Shown here in pieces: positions 8,453 through 16,991 of a DNA stretch of 64,000 nucleotides. Origin of the DNA: Streptomyces xanthophaeus (GTDB lineage Bacteria > Actinomycetota > Actinomycetes > Streptomycetales > Streptomycetaceae); NCBI RefSeq assembly GCF_000725805.1, contig NZ_JOFT01000017.1, positions 348,598 to 412,597 on the forward strand. The letters are read 5' to 3'. The notes beneath the pieces are model-generated. The model saw only the letters and a list, made by a program, of their open reading frames with translations. It did not search any database and was not told where the DNA came from. Every line of letters begins with the position of its first letter. The stretch's first letter is position 1. The position numbers and the translations under genes are program-made.

Positions 8453-9789
8453 TGGCGACGTATGACGACCGGTGGCACAAGAACCGGCCGAAGCCGGAAG
8501 ACGAGCCATGCGGGTGCGGGACGGCGAGGACGCCGAAGTACCCGACCGCGGAGCACGGTATGACGATCAAGCGTCACCGCGTCCGCTACCGGGACCCCGA
8601 CGGCCGTCAGTGTGCGCCGTGCTTCAAGACCAAGTCGCAGGCCCTGGCGCATAAGACCGACATAGAGAACCGGCTGCGATCGGGAACGTACTTGGTACCG
8701 GAGTCGAAGGAGGTGACGGTGGAGACGTACGGGGCGCGCTGGCTGGATAAGAAGGGCGACGTCGGCACCCTGGCCCAGTACGAGCGGCATCTGCGGCTGC
8801 ATGTGAACCCGATCCTCGGGGACCGGGTGGTGGCGAGACTGAACGCGAAGGACATCCGGGATTTCGTGAAGTGCCTGGACGCCGGCTCGACCTACGGGGA
8901 GTCGATCTTCACGACGCTGGCGACGATGCTGACCGCGGCGGTGGACGACGGCCTGCTGGGCACGAATCCGTGCTGGGCGGATTCGGTGCAGCCGGTCAAG
9001 CCGCGCGCCCGGAGGGGCTCCCCCGTCTCCCGCCGCGTGCACGTGTGGACGGACGAGAAGACGTCGGCTGTGATCCGGGCTCTCCCCAAGCGGTACCGGG
9101 CGAAGGGCGCGGTGGGCGTCGGTTCCGGCCTGCGTCCCGCGGAACTGATCGGCGTCTCCCCTGACGATCTCGACCCGGAGGGCGGCTGGGTGAACGTGGT
9201 CCGTCAGGTGCAGTGGGTACCGGGGCACGGGTGGTGCTTCAAGCTGCCGAAGGGGGGCAAGGTGCGCCGCTCGCCCCTGTCTGACGGGCTGGTCGATGTG
9301 CTGGCCCTGCACGCGGAGGAGTTCCCGCCGGCGGAGGTGGTGCTGCCCTGGTACGACCCGGACGCGCGCGCGGACCGGCAGTTCCGCAAGCGGTCGGTGC
9401 GGCTGATGTTCACCACGCCGCAGATGCGGGTGGTCAGCTCCAAGGTCTTCAATGCCGACGTCTGGAAGCCCGCCCTGGTCCAGGCAGGGGTGATGCCGGA
9501 CACCCCGGGCCCCGGCGCCACCAAGTATGCCGCGTCGCCGGAGAACGGGGTCCGGATGCTGCGGCACATCTTCGCGACACGCCAGATCGAGGCGGGTGAG
9601 TCGCCAGTCGACGTGGCGGATTGGCTGGGCCACCAGGACCCGCAGATCACGTTCGATCGGTACGTCCACGGCCGGAACGATGCGGGTGATCGCGGGTCCC
9701 GCGCCGTAGACGCCTTCCTCTCCGCTACGCTACGTGTGCCAACTCCGCGTAACAGAAACGGAAGTGACCACAGTGTGCTCAGCTACTGA
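8452..9789 (+). CDS. int: Site-specific tyrosine integrase
   Basis: The protein is 445 aa. An N-terminal region with a CGCG motif is followed by a SAM-like core-binding domain (about residues 95-180) and a C-terminal catalytic domain. Visible catalytic elements are the first Arg (GSGLRPAELIGV), the Lys hairpin (PKGGKVRRSPL), the second box (RMLRHIFATRQ), the GH box (WLGHQDPQ) and the nucleophile in ITFDRY. The position normally occupied by His in HxLRH is Arg here. It integrates and, with Xis, excises the element. Its 3' end is 8 bases from the chromosomal thioesterase gene, so the attachment site is expected there. Confidence 0.9.
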   Translation: MATYDDRWHKNRPKPEDEPCGCGTARTPKYPTAEHGMTIKRHRVRYRDPDGRQCAPCFKTKSQALAHKTDIENRLRSGTYLVPESKEVTVETYGARWLDKKGDVGTLAQYERHLRLHVNPILGDRVVARLNAKDIRDFVKCLDAGSTYGESIFTTLATMLTAAVDDGLLGTNPCWADSVQPVKPRARRGSPVSRRVHVWTDEKTSAVIRALPKRYRAKGAVGVGSGLRPAELIGVSPDDLDPEGGWVNVVRQVQWVPGHGWCFKLPKGGKVRRSPLSDGLVDVLALHAEEFPPAEVVLPWYDPDARADRQFRKRSVRLMFTTPQMRVVSSKVFNADVWKPALVQAGVMPDTPGPGATKYAASPENGVRMLRHIFATRQIEAGESPVDVADWLGHQDPQITFDRYVHGRNDAGDRGSRAVDAFLSATLRVPTPRNRNGSDHSVLSY

Positions 9790-9797
9790 GCTTCGGG

Positions 9798-10259
9798 TCA
9801 TTTCCCCTGGTCATTGGGCCTCAAGGTCCACACCACGGTCATCTCGCCCGTCACGGCCTCGTCCTCGCGCTGGATGGCGATGGTGACCGGGAACTCGGGG
9901 CGGCCGCCCGCGTCGAGTTCGGCCACGACCTCCGCCGCGGGGCGGCCGAGCGTGGCGGTGGCGGTCACGACACCCTTGGCCAGCTTCTTGTAGCCGATCT
10001 CGGCCTTGACGGCCAGCGGCACGGCGCGCGAGAGCTGGTCGCCGAAGGCGGCCAGGACGATCGCGCCGCTCGCGGACTCGGCGAGGGTGAACATGGCGCC
10101 CGCGTGCGGGCCGCCGACGTGGTTGTGGAAGTCGGGCTGGTCCGGCAGCCGGACGACCGCACGCTCGGGAGTGGTCTCCAGGAACTGGAGGTTCAGGGTC
10201 CGGGCCATCGGCACGGTCGCGGCGAGCAGTTCGCCCACGTTCATCTGGTCTGCGCTCAT
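9798..10259 (-). CDS. Hotdog-fold thioesterase-like protein (DUF4442)
   Basis: The protein is 153 aa. The pattern HNHVGGPHAGAMFTLAESASG is that of the DUF4442/PaaI-like hotdog family, with the long central helix after the His/Gly motif. Family members hydrolyse or bind acyl-CoA; the substrate here is unknown. The ATG at 10259 fits the family start, and the upstream frame adds unrelated residues. It is the first chromosomal gene beside the integrase, and its 3' end may contain the attachment site. Confidence 0.75.
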   Translation of the reverse strand: MSADQMNVGELLAATVPMARTLNLQFLETTPERAVVRLPDQPDFHNHVGGPHAGAMFTLAESASGAIVLAAFGDQLSRAVPLAVKAEIGYKKLAKGVVTATATLGRPAAEVVAELDAGGRPEFPVTIAIQREDEAVTGEMTVVWTLRPNDQGK

Positions 10260-10355
10260 GACGCGCGATGTTACCCGCGAGTAGAGCACCTTGGCCAGAC
10301 TCCAGCCGGGGGTGGCCGTGGCTCCGCCGCTGCGCTCCCACTATCGTTACCGGCC

Positions 10356-11405
10356 ATGTGGCCAGGACAGCAGCAGCCGCCCGGGGGCGAACCCGACCCC
10401 CAGGACGCGCAGAAGAACCCGTACCAGCAGCAGCCGGGACAGCCGGGGCAGCCGAACCCGTACCAGCAGCAGCCGGGACACGGCGAGCAGCAGCCCGGTT
10501 ACGGGTACCCGCAGCAGCCGGGATACCAGCAGCCCCCGACCGTTCCCGTGCAGTCCTGGGGCCAGCCCCAGGCACCCCAGGCACCCCAGGGCGGCGGCGG
10601 AAGCCCGTTCTCGACCAAGACCGTGGCCATCGTGGCGGCCTCGGCGGTCGTCGTGACGGCCGCCGCCACCGGCGCCTTCGTGCTGACCCGGGACGACGAC
10701 AAGAAGATCGAGGCGAACGACAAGCCCCCGGCCTCCTCCTCCGCGCCGCCCACCAGTGCGGCGCCCGCCCCCGCCGGCAGCAGCGCGAACCCGCGCGCCG
10801 GTGAGGACATCAAGCCCGTGATCCCGGGCTGGAAGGTCGTCATCAATCCGAAGTACGGCACGGCCTTCGACGTCCCGCCCGAGTGGAACGTCGCCGGCTC
10901 GGGCGTCATCACCGGCTTCTCGGACGAGACGAAGAACGACGGCACCCCGTTCGTCAGCATGTCGGCACCGGCCTACCTCAAGGAGGACTGGTGCAAGTTC
11001 GACTCCGACAAGAACGGCAGTGAGGAGACCTACGGCCTGGCCGGCACCGGCACCAAGGGCGCCCAGGGCGCCAAGGACACGGGCGAGGCCTCCCGCAACG
11101 CGGCCGCCAGCTGGGTCGTCGGCGCCTACGCCCAGAAGGCTCCGAAGGAGTCCATCAAGGTCTCCGAGGCCAAGGAGTTCACCTCCTCCTCGGGTCTGAA
11201 GGGGCACGTGGCCACGGCGACCGCGAGCGGGCTGCCGAAGGAGAACAAGTGCTCCTCCGACGGCCGCTCCATGGCCTTCAGCTTCAAGACCACCAACGGT
11301 GACTTCTCCAGCTGGATCCTGCACAGCCGGGTGGGCGTCCAGGGCGAGGTCACCCAGGAGACCTACGACAAGATCGCGAGCTCGGTCCGCCTCACCACTG
11401 GCTGA
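10356..11405 (+). CDS. Single-pass membrane protein with Pro/Gln-rich N-terminus
   Basis: The protein is 349 aa. Residues 1-85 are a cytoplasmic Pro/Gln/Tyr/Gly repeat region (PYQQQPGQ, QQPGYGYPQQ units). One membrane helix follows at about 88-110 (TVAIVAASAVVVTAAATGAFVL). A Ser/Ala/Pro linker then leads to an extracytoplasmic domain of about 200 residues with two Cys. The outer domain resembles the secreted domain of many Streptomyces proteins of unknown role. The gene is divergent from the thioesterase gene and is followed by a GC-rich hairpin. Confidence 0.7.
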   Translation: MWPGQQQPPGGEPDPQDAQKNPYQQQPGQPGQPNPYQQQPGHGEQQPGYGYPQQPGYQQPPTVPVQSWGQPQAPQAPQGGGGSPFSTKTVAIVAASAVVVTAAATGAFVLTRDDDKKIEANDKPPASSSAPPTSAAPAPAGSSANPRAGEDIKPVIPGWKVVINPKYGTAFDVPPEWNVAGSGVITGFSDETKNDGTPFVSMSAPAYLKEDWCKFDSDKNGSEETYGLAGTGTKGAQGAKDTGEASRNAAASWVVGAYAQKAPKESIKVSEAKEFTSSSGLKGHVATATASGLPKENKCSSDGRSMAFSFKTTNGDFSSWILHSRVGVQGEVTQETYDKIASSVRLTTG

Positions 11406-11423
11406 TCCCCTCCTCGCCACTCC

Positions 11424-11459
11424 CCCGGGCCGGAAATTCGTTTGGATTCCCGGCCCGGG
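11424..11459 (+). terminator. Probable hairpin terminator
   Basis: CCCGGGCCGG (11424-11433) pairs with CCGGCCCGGG (11450-11459), and the pairing extends into GGAA/TTCC with one bulge. It lies 19 bases after the stop of the membrane-protein gene and just before the next MFS gene. Confidence 0.5.
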
Positions 11460-11473
11460 CCGGACAGAGTCCG

Positions 11474-12811
11474 GTGGTGAGCTCTCCACCCGCACCCCCT
11501 CCCCTCAAGCCGGCGCCGCGCACGCCCGCACCCCGCCGCCGACGGCCCGACTGGGCGGGCCGCAACTACAGCCTGCTGACGGGCGCGGCTGTCGTCACGA
11601 ACCTCGGCAGCCACGGAGCGCACATCGCGGCCTCCTTCGCCGTCCTGGAGGCGGGCGGGTCCGTCGGCGACGTCGGCCTGGTGGCCGCCGCCCGTACGCT
11701 CCCGCTGGTCCTCTTCCTCCTCGTCGGCGGTGCGATCGCCGACCGGCTCCCGCGCCATCACGTGATGGTGGCCGCCAACGTCCTGAACTGCGTCTCGCAG
11801 GCGGCCTTCGCCCTGCTCGTCCTCACCGGGGACCCGCAGTTGTGGCAGATGATGCTGCTCACCGCGCTCTGTGGCACCGGCACGGCCTTCTTCAACCCGG
11901 CGGCCGAGGGCATGCTGCTGGCCACCGTCTCCGGCGAACACGCCAACCGCGCCTTCGCGTTGTTCCGCATGGCGATGAACGGCGCCGCGCTCGGCGGCGC
12001 GGCCCTCGGCGGGGCGATGATCGCGGCGATCGGGCCGGGCTGGGTCCTGGCCGTGGACGCGGCGGCCTTCGCGGTCGCGGGGGCCCTGCGGGCCTTCCTC
12101 CGGGTCGGCCGCATCCCCGAACGGGCTCCGGGCGGCGGGCTGCTGGCCGATCTGCGCGAGGGCTGGGTGGAGTTCCGCACCCGGCCGTGGCTGTGGAGCA
12201 TCGTGCTCCAGTTCTCCGTCGTGGTCGCCGTGGTGGGCGCCGCCGAAGCGGTCTACGGTCCCGTCGTCGCCCGGGACCAGCTGGGCGGACCCGCCCCGTG
12301 GGGCATCGCCCTGGCCTTCTTCGGGGTCGGCACCATGGCCGGAGCCGTCCTGATGATGGTGTGGAAGCCCCGCCGGCTGCTGCTGGTCGGCACCGTGTGC
12401 GTGTTCCCGCTGGCGCTGCCCTCCGCGGGGCTGGCGGTGCCCCTGCCGGTGTGGGGGCTGTGCGCGGTGATGTTCGTCAGCGGGGTCACGCTCGAGGTGT
12501 TCGGCGTGAACTGGATGACGACCATGCACCAGGAGATCCCGGAGGACAAGTTCTCCCGGGTCTCCGCCTACGACTGGTTCGGCTCGGTGTCGATGCTCCC
12601 CCTGGCCACCGCCCTGGCGGGTCCGGCCGAATCGGCCTTCGGCCGCTCCGAGGCCCTGTGGGGCTGCGCGGTCCTGGTCCTCGTGGTCACCGCGCTGGTC
12701 CTGCTCGTGCCCGACGTCCGCCGGGTGACCCGCAAGGAGCCGGCCCCGGCCGGAGCAGCCACACCGGCCGCACCGGCCGGAGCAGCCCGGGACGCCGTCA
12801 GTCCAGGCTGA
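11474..12811 (+). CDS. MFS transporter (EntS/DHA3-like)
   Basis: The protein is 445 aa with about twelve hydrophobic helices. The loop between helices 2 and 3 carries GGAIADRLPRHHVM, the MFS signature. The overall look is that of the DHA3 drug/siderophore exporters. Its Pro/Ala-rich ends are probably cytoplasmic. A GTG start is used (11474 or the adjacent 11477). Its 3' end overlaps the convergent spermidine-synthase-like gene by 14 bases. The substrate cannot be predicted. Confidence 0.8.
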   Translation: MVSSPPAPPPLKPAPRTPAPRRRRPDWAGRNYSLLTGAAVVTNLGSHGAHIAASFAVLEAGGSVGDVGLVAAARTLPLVLFLLVGGAIADRLPRHHVMVAANVLNCVSQAAFALLVLTGDPQLWQMMLLTALCGTGTAFFNPAAEGMLLATVSGEHANRAFALFRMAMNGAALGGAALGGAMIAAIGPGWVLAVDAAAFAVAGALRAFLRVGRIPERAPGGGLLADLREGWVEFRTRPWLWSIVLQFSVVVAVVGAAEAVYGPVVARDQLGGPAPWGIALAFFGVGTMAGAVLMMVWKPRRLLLVGTVCVFPLALPSAGLAVPLPVWGLCAVMFVSGVTLEVFGVNWMTTMHQEIPEDKFSRVSAYDWFGSVSMLPLATALAGPAESAFGRSEALWGCAVLVLVVTALVLLVPDVRRVTRKEPAPAGAATPAAPAGAARDAVSPG

Positions 12812-13646
12812 AGGCACCCTGCGGCGGCTCCGGGGAGGCCACGGCGTCCGCGTCCGCCACCGGCAGGGCCCCGCGCATGAGGCGGTCCAGCGGGGCCCCG
12901 GACTCCACCCGGGCCGCGAAGGCGTCGGCAGCGCAGCGGCGGGCCAGCGCGGCGACTTCCAGCGGGGCGTCGGAGGCCAGGAGCACCGCGTTGCCGAAGC
13001 GCCGGCCGCGCAGCACCGACGGCTCCGCGATCAGCGCGAGCTCGCCGAAGACCTCGCCGAAGTTGGCCAGCTGCGACCGCAGGAAGGCGAACGGGGCCCC
13101 GTCGGCCAGGTTCGCCGCGTACAGCCCTCCGGGCCGCAGGACCCGCGCCGCCTCGCGGGCGTACTCCACCGAGGTCAGCTGGGCGGGTACCCGTGCGCCG
13201 CCGAACACGTCGGCCACCAGCACGTCCGCGCTCCCCGCTGGCGCCGTCTCCAGCCAGGTCCGGGCATCGGCGGCGTGCACCGTGACCCCGGAGTCCTCGG
13301 GCAGCGGCAGGTGCTCCGCGACCAGGTCCACCAGGGCCGCGTCGAACTCCACGACGGTCTGGCGGGAACCGGGCCGGGTCGCCGCCGCGTAGCGGGGCAG
13401 GGTCAGCGCGCCGCCGCCGAGGTGCAGCAGGTCCAGGGCGAGCCCGGGCCCGGCGGCGCAGTCCAGGACGTGGGCGAGGCGGCGTACGTACTCGAACTCC
13501 AGGTGCTCGGGCTCGTCCAGGTCCACGTACGACTGCGGAGCGCCGTTCACGGTCAGCAGCCAGGCCCGGTCCCGGTCCACGTCCGGCATCAGCTTGGCTG
13601 TGCCCTGGCCCACGTCCCGGATCACCGGGATCTGTTCGTCGCTCAC
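12798..13646 (-). CDS. Spermidine synthase-like methyltransferase-fold protein
   Basis: The protein is 282 aa with a Rossmann-type core: LDLLHLGGGALTLPRY (nucleotide-binding glycine loop), VVEFDAALVDLV (acidic residue), and DVLVADVFGG. These match the spermidine/spermine synthase family, but such lone actinobacterial members often lack proven polyamine activity. The start is a GTG at 13646. It is on the same strand as, and close behind, the patatin and tuf3 genes. Confidence 0.7.
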   Translation of the reverse strand: MSDEQIPVIRDVGQGTAKLMPDVDRDRAWLLTVNGAPQSYVDLDEPEHLEFEYVRRLAHVLDCAAGPGLALDLLHLGGGALTLPRYAAATRPGSRQTVVEFDAALVDLVAEHLPLPEDSGVTVHAADARTWLETAPAGSADVLVADVFGGARVPAQLTSVEYAREAARVLRPGGLYAANLADGAPFAFLRSQLANFGEVFGELALIAEPSVLRGRRFGNAVLLASDAPLEVAALARRCAADAFAARVESGAPLDRLMRGALPVADADAVASPEPPQGAFSLD

Positions 13647-13667
13647 CCCACCATTGTCGGGCCGGGC

Positions 13668-14516
13668 TCAGCCCGACCAGACGGCGGCCGCTTCGGCGGC
13701 GTGCGCGGCGGCCTGCGCCAGGCCCGCCCGGGCGGCCGGGTCCCGGCGGGCCGGGTCGAGGACGTTGCGGCCGAAGGCCTTGCGGGCCGCGGCCGACGGG
13801 GTGATCACCAGCACCCGGGCGCCCGCGGCGCGCAGTCGGGCGGCCTGGGCGGCGGGCGAGGGGACGAGCCCGGAGCCGAGCGCGATCGGGGCGAGGACCA
13901 CCACCCGGGCGTAGCCGGCGGCCAGGTCGGCATTGGTGGCGGAGCGGACGCCTCCGTCGATGAACCGGCGCCCGCCGACGGTCACCGGCGGCCACACCCC
14001 GGGGACCGCGCAGCTCGCGGACACGGCGTCGACCAGCCCGGCCTCGCCGGCCCGGTCGAAGTCGGCCGGTTCGCCGGTGTGCGCGTCCACGGCGGTGACG
14101 ACGAGCCGCCGCTCGGGCCAGGTGTGCGAGACCAGGCGGGCGGCCAGTACCTCGCGCCGCTCGGCCTCCTCGGCGGCCGTGCGGGCGGCCAGTGCCATGG
14201 CGCCGACCCGCTGCCGGTAGGCCTTCGGGTTCCGCGAGCGCGCCATGGCGAGGGCGTACCGGGCGATCACGGCGGCCCCCAGCTTCGCCCTGCTCTCCCC
14301 GGTGGCGTCGCCGAGCTGGCGCTCGTACAGCTCCTGCGGGGTGAGCAGTCCGGAGGTCAGCTGGGCGCCGACCACCGAACCGGCCGAGGTGCCGACGACG
14401 AGGTCGGCGGCGGTGAGGTCGACGCCCGCGCGCGCGAGTCCGTAGAGGATCCCGCACTCCCAGCCGATGCCGGTCAGTCCGCCGCCGCCCAGTACCAGTG
14501 CCGTCTCGCCGCTCAT
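13668..14516 (-). CDS. Patatin-like phospholipase
   Basis: The protein is 282 aa. It has the oxyanion loop GGGGLTGIGWE near the N-terminus, the nucleophile elbow GTSAG, and the catalytic Asp in IDGG. These form the Ser-Asp dyad of patatin-like lipid acyl hydrolases. The protein is presumably intracellular, since no signal peptide is seen. The ATG at 14516 starts directly before the first beta strand (MSGETALVLGGG); the longer frame to 14582 is unlikely. Confidence 0.85.
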   Translation of the reverse strand: MSGETALVLGGGGLTGIGWECGILYGLARAGVDLTAADLVVGTSAGSVVGAQLTSGLLTPQELYERQLGDATGESRAKLGAAVIARYALAMARSRNPKAYRQRVGAMALAARTAAEEAERREVLAARLVSHTWPERRLVVTAVDAHTGEPADFDRAGEAGLVDAVSASCAVPGVWPPVTVGGRRFIDGGVRSATNADLAAGYARVVVLAPIALGSGLVPSPAAQAARLRAAGARVLVITPSAAARKAFGRNVLDPARRDPAARAGLAQAAAHAAEAAAVWSG

Positions 14517-14595
14517 CCCGGCCCGCCCTCCGTGTCCGCCCGTGGTGACGGCAGTCTGACGCAGCCACGCCGCCGCCACCACAGAGGGGTCCGGA

Positions 14596-15780
14596 TCAGC
14601 CGAGCACGGTGGTCACCGTGCCCGCGCCGACGGTCCGGCCGCCCTCACGGATCGCGAAGCCGAGCCCGGCCTCCAGGGGCACGTCCCGTCCGAGCTCGAC
14701 GGTCATGGTGACCGTCTCCCCGGGCCGGGCCACCCCGGCCGCGCCCAGGTCCACCTCCGCGACCACGTCGGCGGTCCGGATGTAGAACTGCGGCCGGTAC
14801 CCGCTGGCCACCGGGGTGCTGCGGCCTCCCTCGCGGGCGGAGAGCACGTACACCTGCGCGGTGAAGCGCCGCTTGGGGCTCACGCTGCCGGGGGCGGCCA
14901 CCACGTCCCCGCGGCGCACCTGGTGGCGCTGGACCCCGCGCAGCAGCAGCGCGACGTTGTCCCCGGCCTCCGCGGACTCCATCGGCTTGCCGAAGGTCTC
15001 CAGCCCGGTGACGACCACCGTCTGGTCGGAGCCCTCGTCGCCGCCGTGCAGGGTCACGCGGTCGCCGAGGCGTACGCTGCCCCGCTCGACGGCGCCGGTC
15101 ACGACGGTCCCGCGCCCGGTGATGGTCAGGACGTTCTCCACCGGCAGCAGGAAGGGCGCGTCCGTGTACCGCACCGGCGTCGGCACGTACGTGTCGACCG
15201 CGTCCAGCAGCGCCTCGACCGCCCCGGTCCAGCGCGGGTCGCCCTCCAGCGCCGCGAGTCCGGAGACCCGGACGACCGGCGCGCCGTCCCCGCCGTAGCC
15301 GTGGGCGGTGAGCAGCTCGCGGACCTCCAGCTCGACGAGGTCGGCCAGCTCGGGGTCCGCGGCGTCCGCCTTGTTGAGCGCGACCACGATGTGGTCGACG
15401 CCGACCTGGCGGGCGAGGAGCACGTGCTCGGCGGTTTGTGGCATGACCCCGTCGAGGGCGGAGACGACGAGGATCGCCCCGTCGAGCTGCGCGGCGCCGG
15501 TGACCATGTTCTTCACGTAGTCCGCGTGGCCCGGCATGTCCACGTGGGCGTAGTGCCGGGTGCCGGTCTCGTACTCGACGTGCGTGAGGTTGATGGTGAT
15601 CCCGCGCCGGGCCTCCTCGGGGGCCCGGTCGATCCGGTCGAACGGCACGAAGGAGGCACCGCCGCGCTCGGCGAGGACCTTGGTGATGGCGGCGGTGAGG
15701 GTGGTCTTGCCGTGGTCGACGTGACCCATGGTGCCGATGTTGAGGTGCGGCTTGGTCCGCACGAAGGCCGTCTTGGCCAT
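14596..15780 (-). CDS. tuf3: Divergent elongation factor Tu (EF-Tu3 type)
   Basis: This is a complete 394-aa EF-Tu with all three domains. GTPase motifs are GHVDHGKT (19-26), [18 protein letters not shown] and VSGLAAL. Three differ from the usual EF-Tu forms DCPGHADY, NKCD and SALKAL. Domain 2 ([13 protein letters not shown]) and domain 3 (TAQVYVL) are conserved. Streptomycetes often carry such a second, weakly expressed EF-Tu, known as tuf3, in addition to tuf1 in the str operon. No rpsL, rpsG or fusA is nearby, which confirms this is not the main gene. The ATG at 15780 is preceded by only a weak GGGAAA site. Confidence 0.9.
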   Translation of the reverse strand: MAKTAFVRTKPHLNIGTMGHVDHGKTTLTAAITKVLAERGGASFVPFDRIDRAPEEARRGITINLTHVEYETGTRHYAHVDMPGHADYVKNMVTGAAQLDGAILVVSALDGVMPQTAEHVLLARQVGVDHIVVALNKADAADPELADLVELEVRELLTAHGYGGDGAPVVRVSGLAALEGDPRWTGAVEALLDAVDTYVPTPVRYTDAPFLLPVENVLTITGRGTVVTGAVERGSVRLGDRVTLHGGDEGSDQTVVVTGLETFGKPMESAEAGDNVALLLRGVQRHQVRRGDVVAAPGSVSPKRRFTAQVYVLSAREGGRSTPVASGYRPQFYIRTADVVAEVDLGAAGVARPGETVTMTVELGRDVPLEAGLGFAIREGGRTVGAGTVTTVLG

Positions 15781-16214
15781 GATGATTTCCCGTAGCTCGA
15801 AGCCTGGACGGGACCCCTGAACCGAACCGACCCTCCCCCTGCGGGGTCCGCCGGACGATCCGGGAAGGGTCAGCTTCGTGCGCCGCCGGTTGCGGCGAAG
15901 GCGGGTGCGCCTGCGAATTCCGTTGCGGCAGCCTTCGGCGCGTCCGCGACTGCGGACGGCGCTGCGGGGAAGGCGTACCGGGACATGTCCCCGATCCTGC
16001 CGGACGGCCTGCGGGCCGTCGACCGAATTTCCTTGTCCCCGGCAGCTCTTGGGCGAGCCCCCCGCTGCCGCGGAGCGCCGCGGGCGCCGGGGGCGCGCCC
16101 GCCGGGGCCCATGGTGACGCGGGTCACCGTGCGGAGCCCGGGCGTCGCCGGGGGTTCTCCCGGGTGAGGCACAGATTACGGCGCGACGCCGTACGGGTCG
16201 GTTACGCTCCCGGA
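15781..16214. other. Upstream region of tuf3, with a possible 38-codon ORF
   Basis: These 434 bases separate divergent genes. A minus-strand frame 15870-15986 (38 codons, [11 protein letters not shown]...) ends 90 bases before tuf3 and could be a leader peptide, but its ribosome binding site is poor. I see no other gene and no convincing riboswitch. Confidence 0.35.
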
Positions 16215-16943
16215 ATGTCCCTCCTCCTCGCGCCGCGCGTCCGGCTGTCGCTGCTCGTCGTGCTCCTCGCGGCAGCGGGGGCGGGCGTGCTGCTGTTCGA
16301 GCCCCAGCGCTTCCTGTCGGAGGGCTGGCCCGTGGGGCTGCCGGTCGGTGCGGCGGTCGTACTGTTCGCGGTCGCGTACGGCGTGTGCGCGGCGGCCTTC
16401 GTCCCCCGCCCCCTGCTGAACCTGGCGGCGGGCGCCCTCTTCGGGGCGCAGTTCGGGCTGGTGGCCGCGGTGGGCGGCTCGGTGCTGGGTGCGGGCATCA
16501 CCTTCGGCCTGGGCCGGGTCCTGGGCCAGGAGGCCTTGCGTCCGCTGCTGCGGGGCCGCTGGCTGGAGGCGGCCGACGGCCAGCTCAGCCGGCACGGCTT
16601 CCGCTCGGTCCTCGCGCTGCGGCTCTTCCCCGGCGTGCCCTTCGTGGTGGGCAACTACTGCGCGGCGGTGTCGCGCTGCGGCTGGGCCCCCTTCCTCCTT
16701 GCCACGGGGCTGGGCGTGGTCCCGAACACCACCGCCTACGTGATCGCCGGAGCCAGTGCTTCCACCCCCGGTTCCCCCGCTTTCCTGATCTCCTTCGGCT
16801 TCATCGCGCTCTCCATGACGGCCGGTGCGGCCGTCGCCTGGCGCAAGCGGCACCGGCTGGCAGCGCCTCGAACGCCCGTATCGGCGTACGAACTGGTGCC
16901 CCAGCACCCCCCTGTGGTCAGCGGCGCCTCGCACGGGCCCTAG
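16215..16943 (+). CDS. TVP38/TMEM64 (DedA-like) membrane protein
   Basis: The protein is 242 aa and strongly hydrophobic, with six or so membrane segments. The motif [20 protein letters not shown] and the later [17 protein letters not shown] pair are the two re-entrant signatures of the VTT (SNARE-associated) domain. DedA/VTT proteins are implicated in lipid scrambling and membrane homeostasis. It precedes uppP in the same direction, and both families have been linked to undecaprenyl phosphate recycling. The start is ATG 16215. Confidence 0.8.
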   Translation: MSLLLAPRVRLSLLVVLLAAAGAGVLLFEPQRFLSEGWPVGLPVGAAVVLFAVAYGVCAAAFVPRPLLNLAAGALFGAQFGLVAAVGGSVLGAGITFGLGRVLGQEALRPLLRGRWLEAADGQLSRHGFRSVLALRLFPGVPFVVGNYCAAVSRCGWAPFLLATGLGVVPNTTAYVIAGASASTPGSPAFLISFGFIALSMTAGAAVAWRKRHRLAAPRTPVSAYELVPQHPPVVSGASHGP

Positions 16944-16991
16944 CATCGGACGCGAACTGCCCGACGATCACAAGGACGAGCGCACCCCGAC

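Larger units (their letters stand above)
1..9789. mobile_element. Integrated AICE-like element, RepPP-type (left end not seen)
   Basis: The stretch carries an integrase with overlapping excisionase at its right edge, an Xre-type repressor, a Prim-Pol protein coupled to a RecA-like ATPase, a small basic protein and unrecognised cargo. This is the layout of actinomycete integrative elements that replicate before transfer, and the Prim-Pol gene points to the class called RepPP. The integrase stop lies 8 bases from the 3' end of a chromosomal thioesterase gene. Integration next to or into that 3' end is therefore plausible, and no tRNA gene is seen. I could not find a second copy of the junction sequence, so the left boundary is unknown. 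No FtsK/SpoIIIE-like Tra gene is present in these 9.8 kb. Confidence 0.75.
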
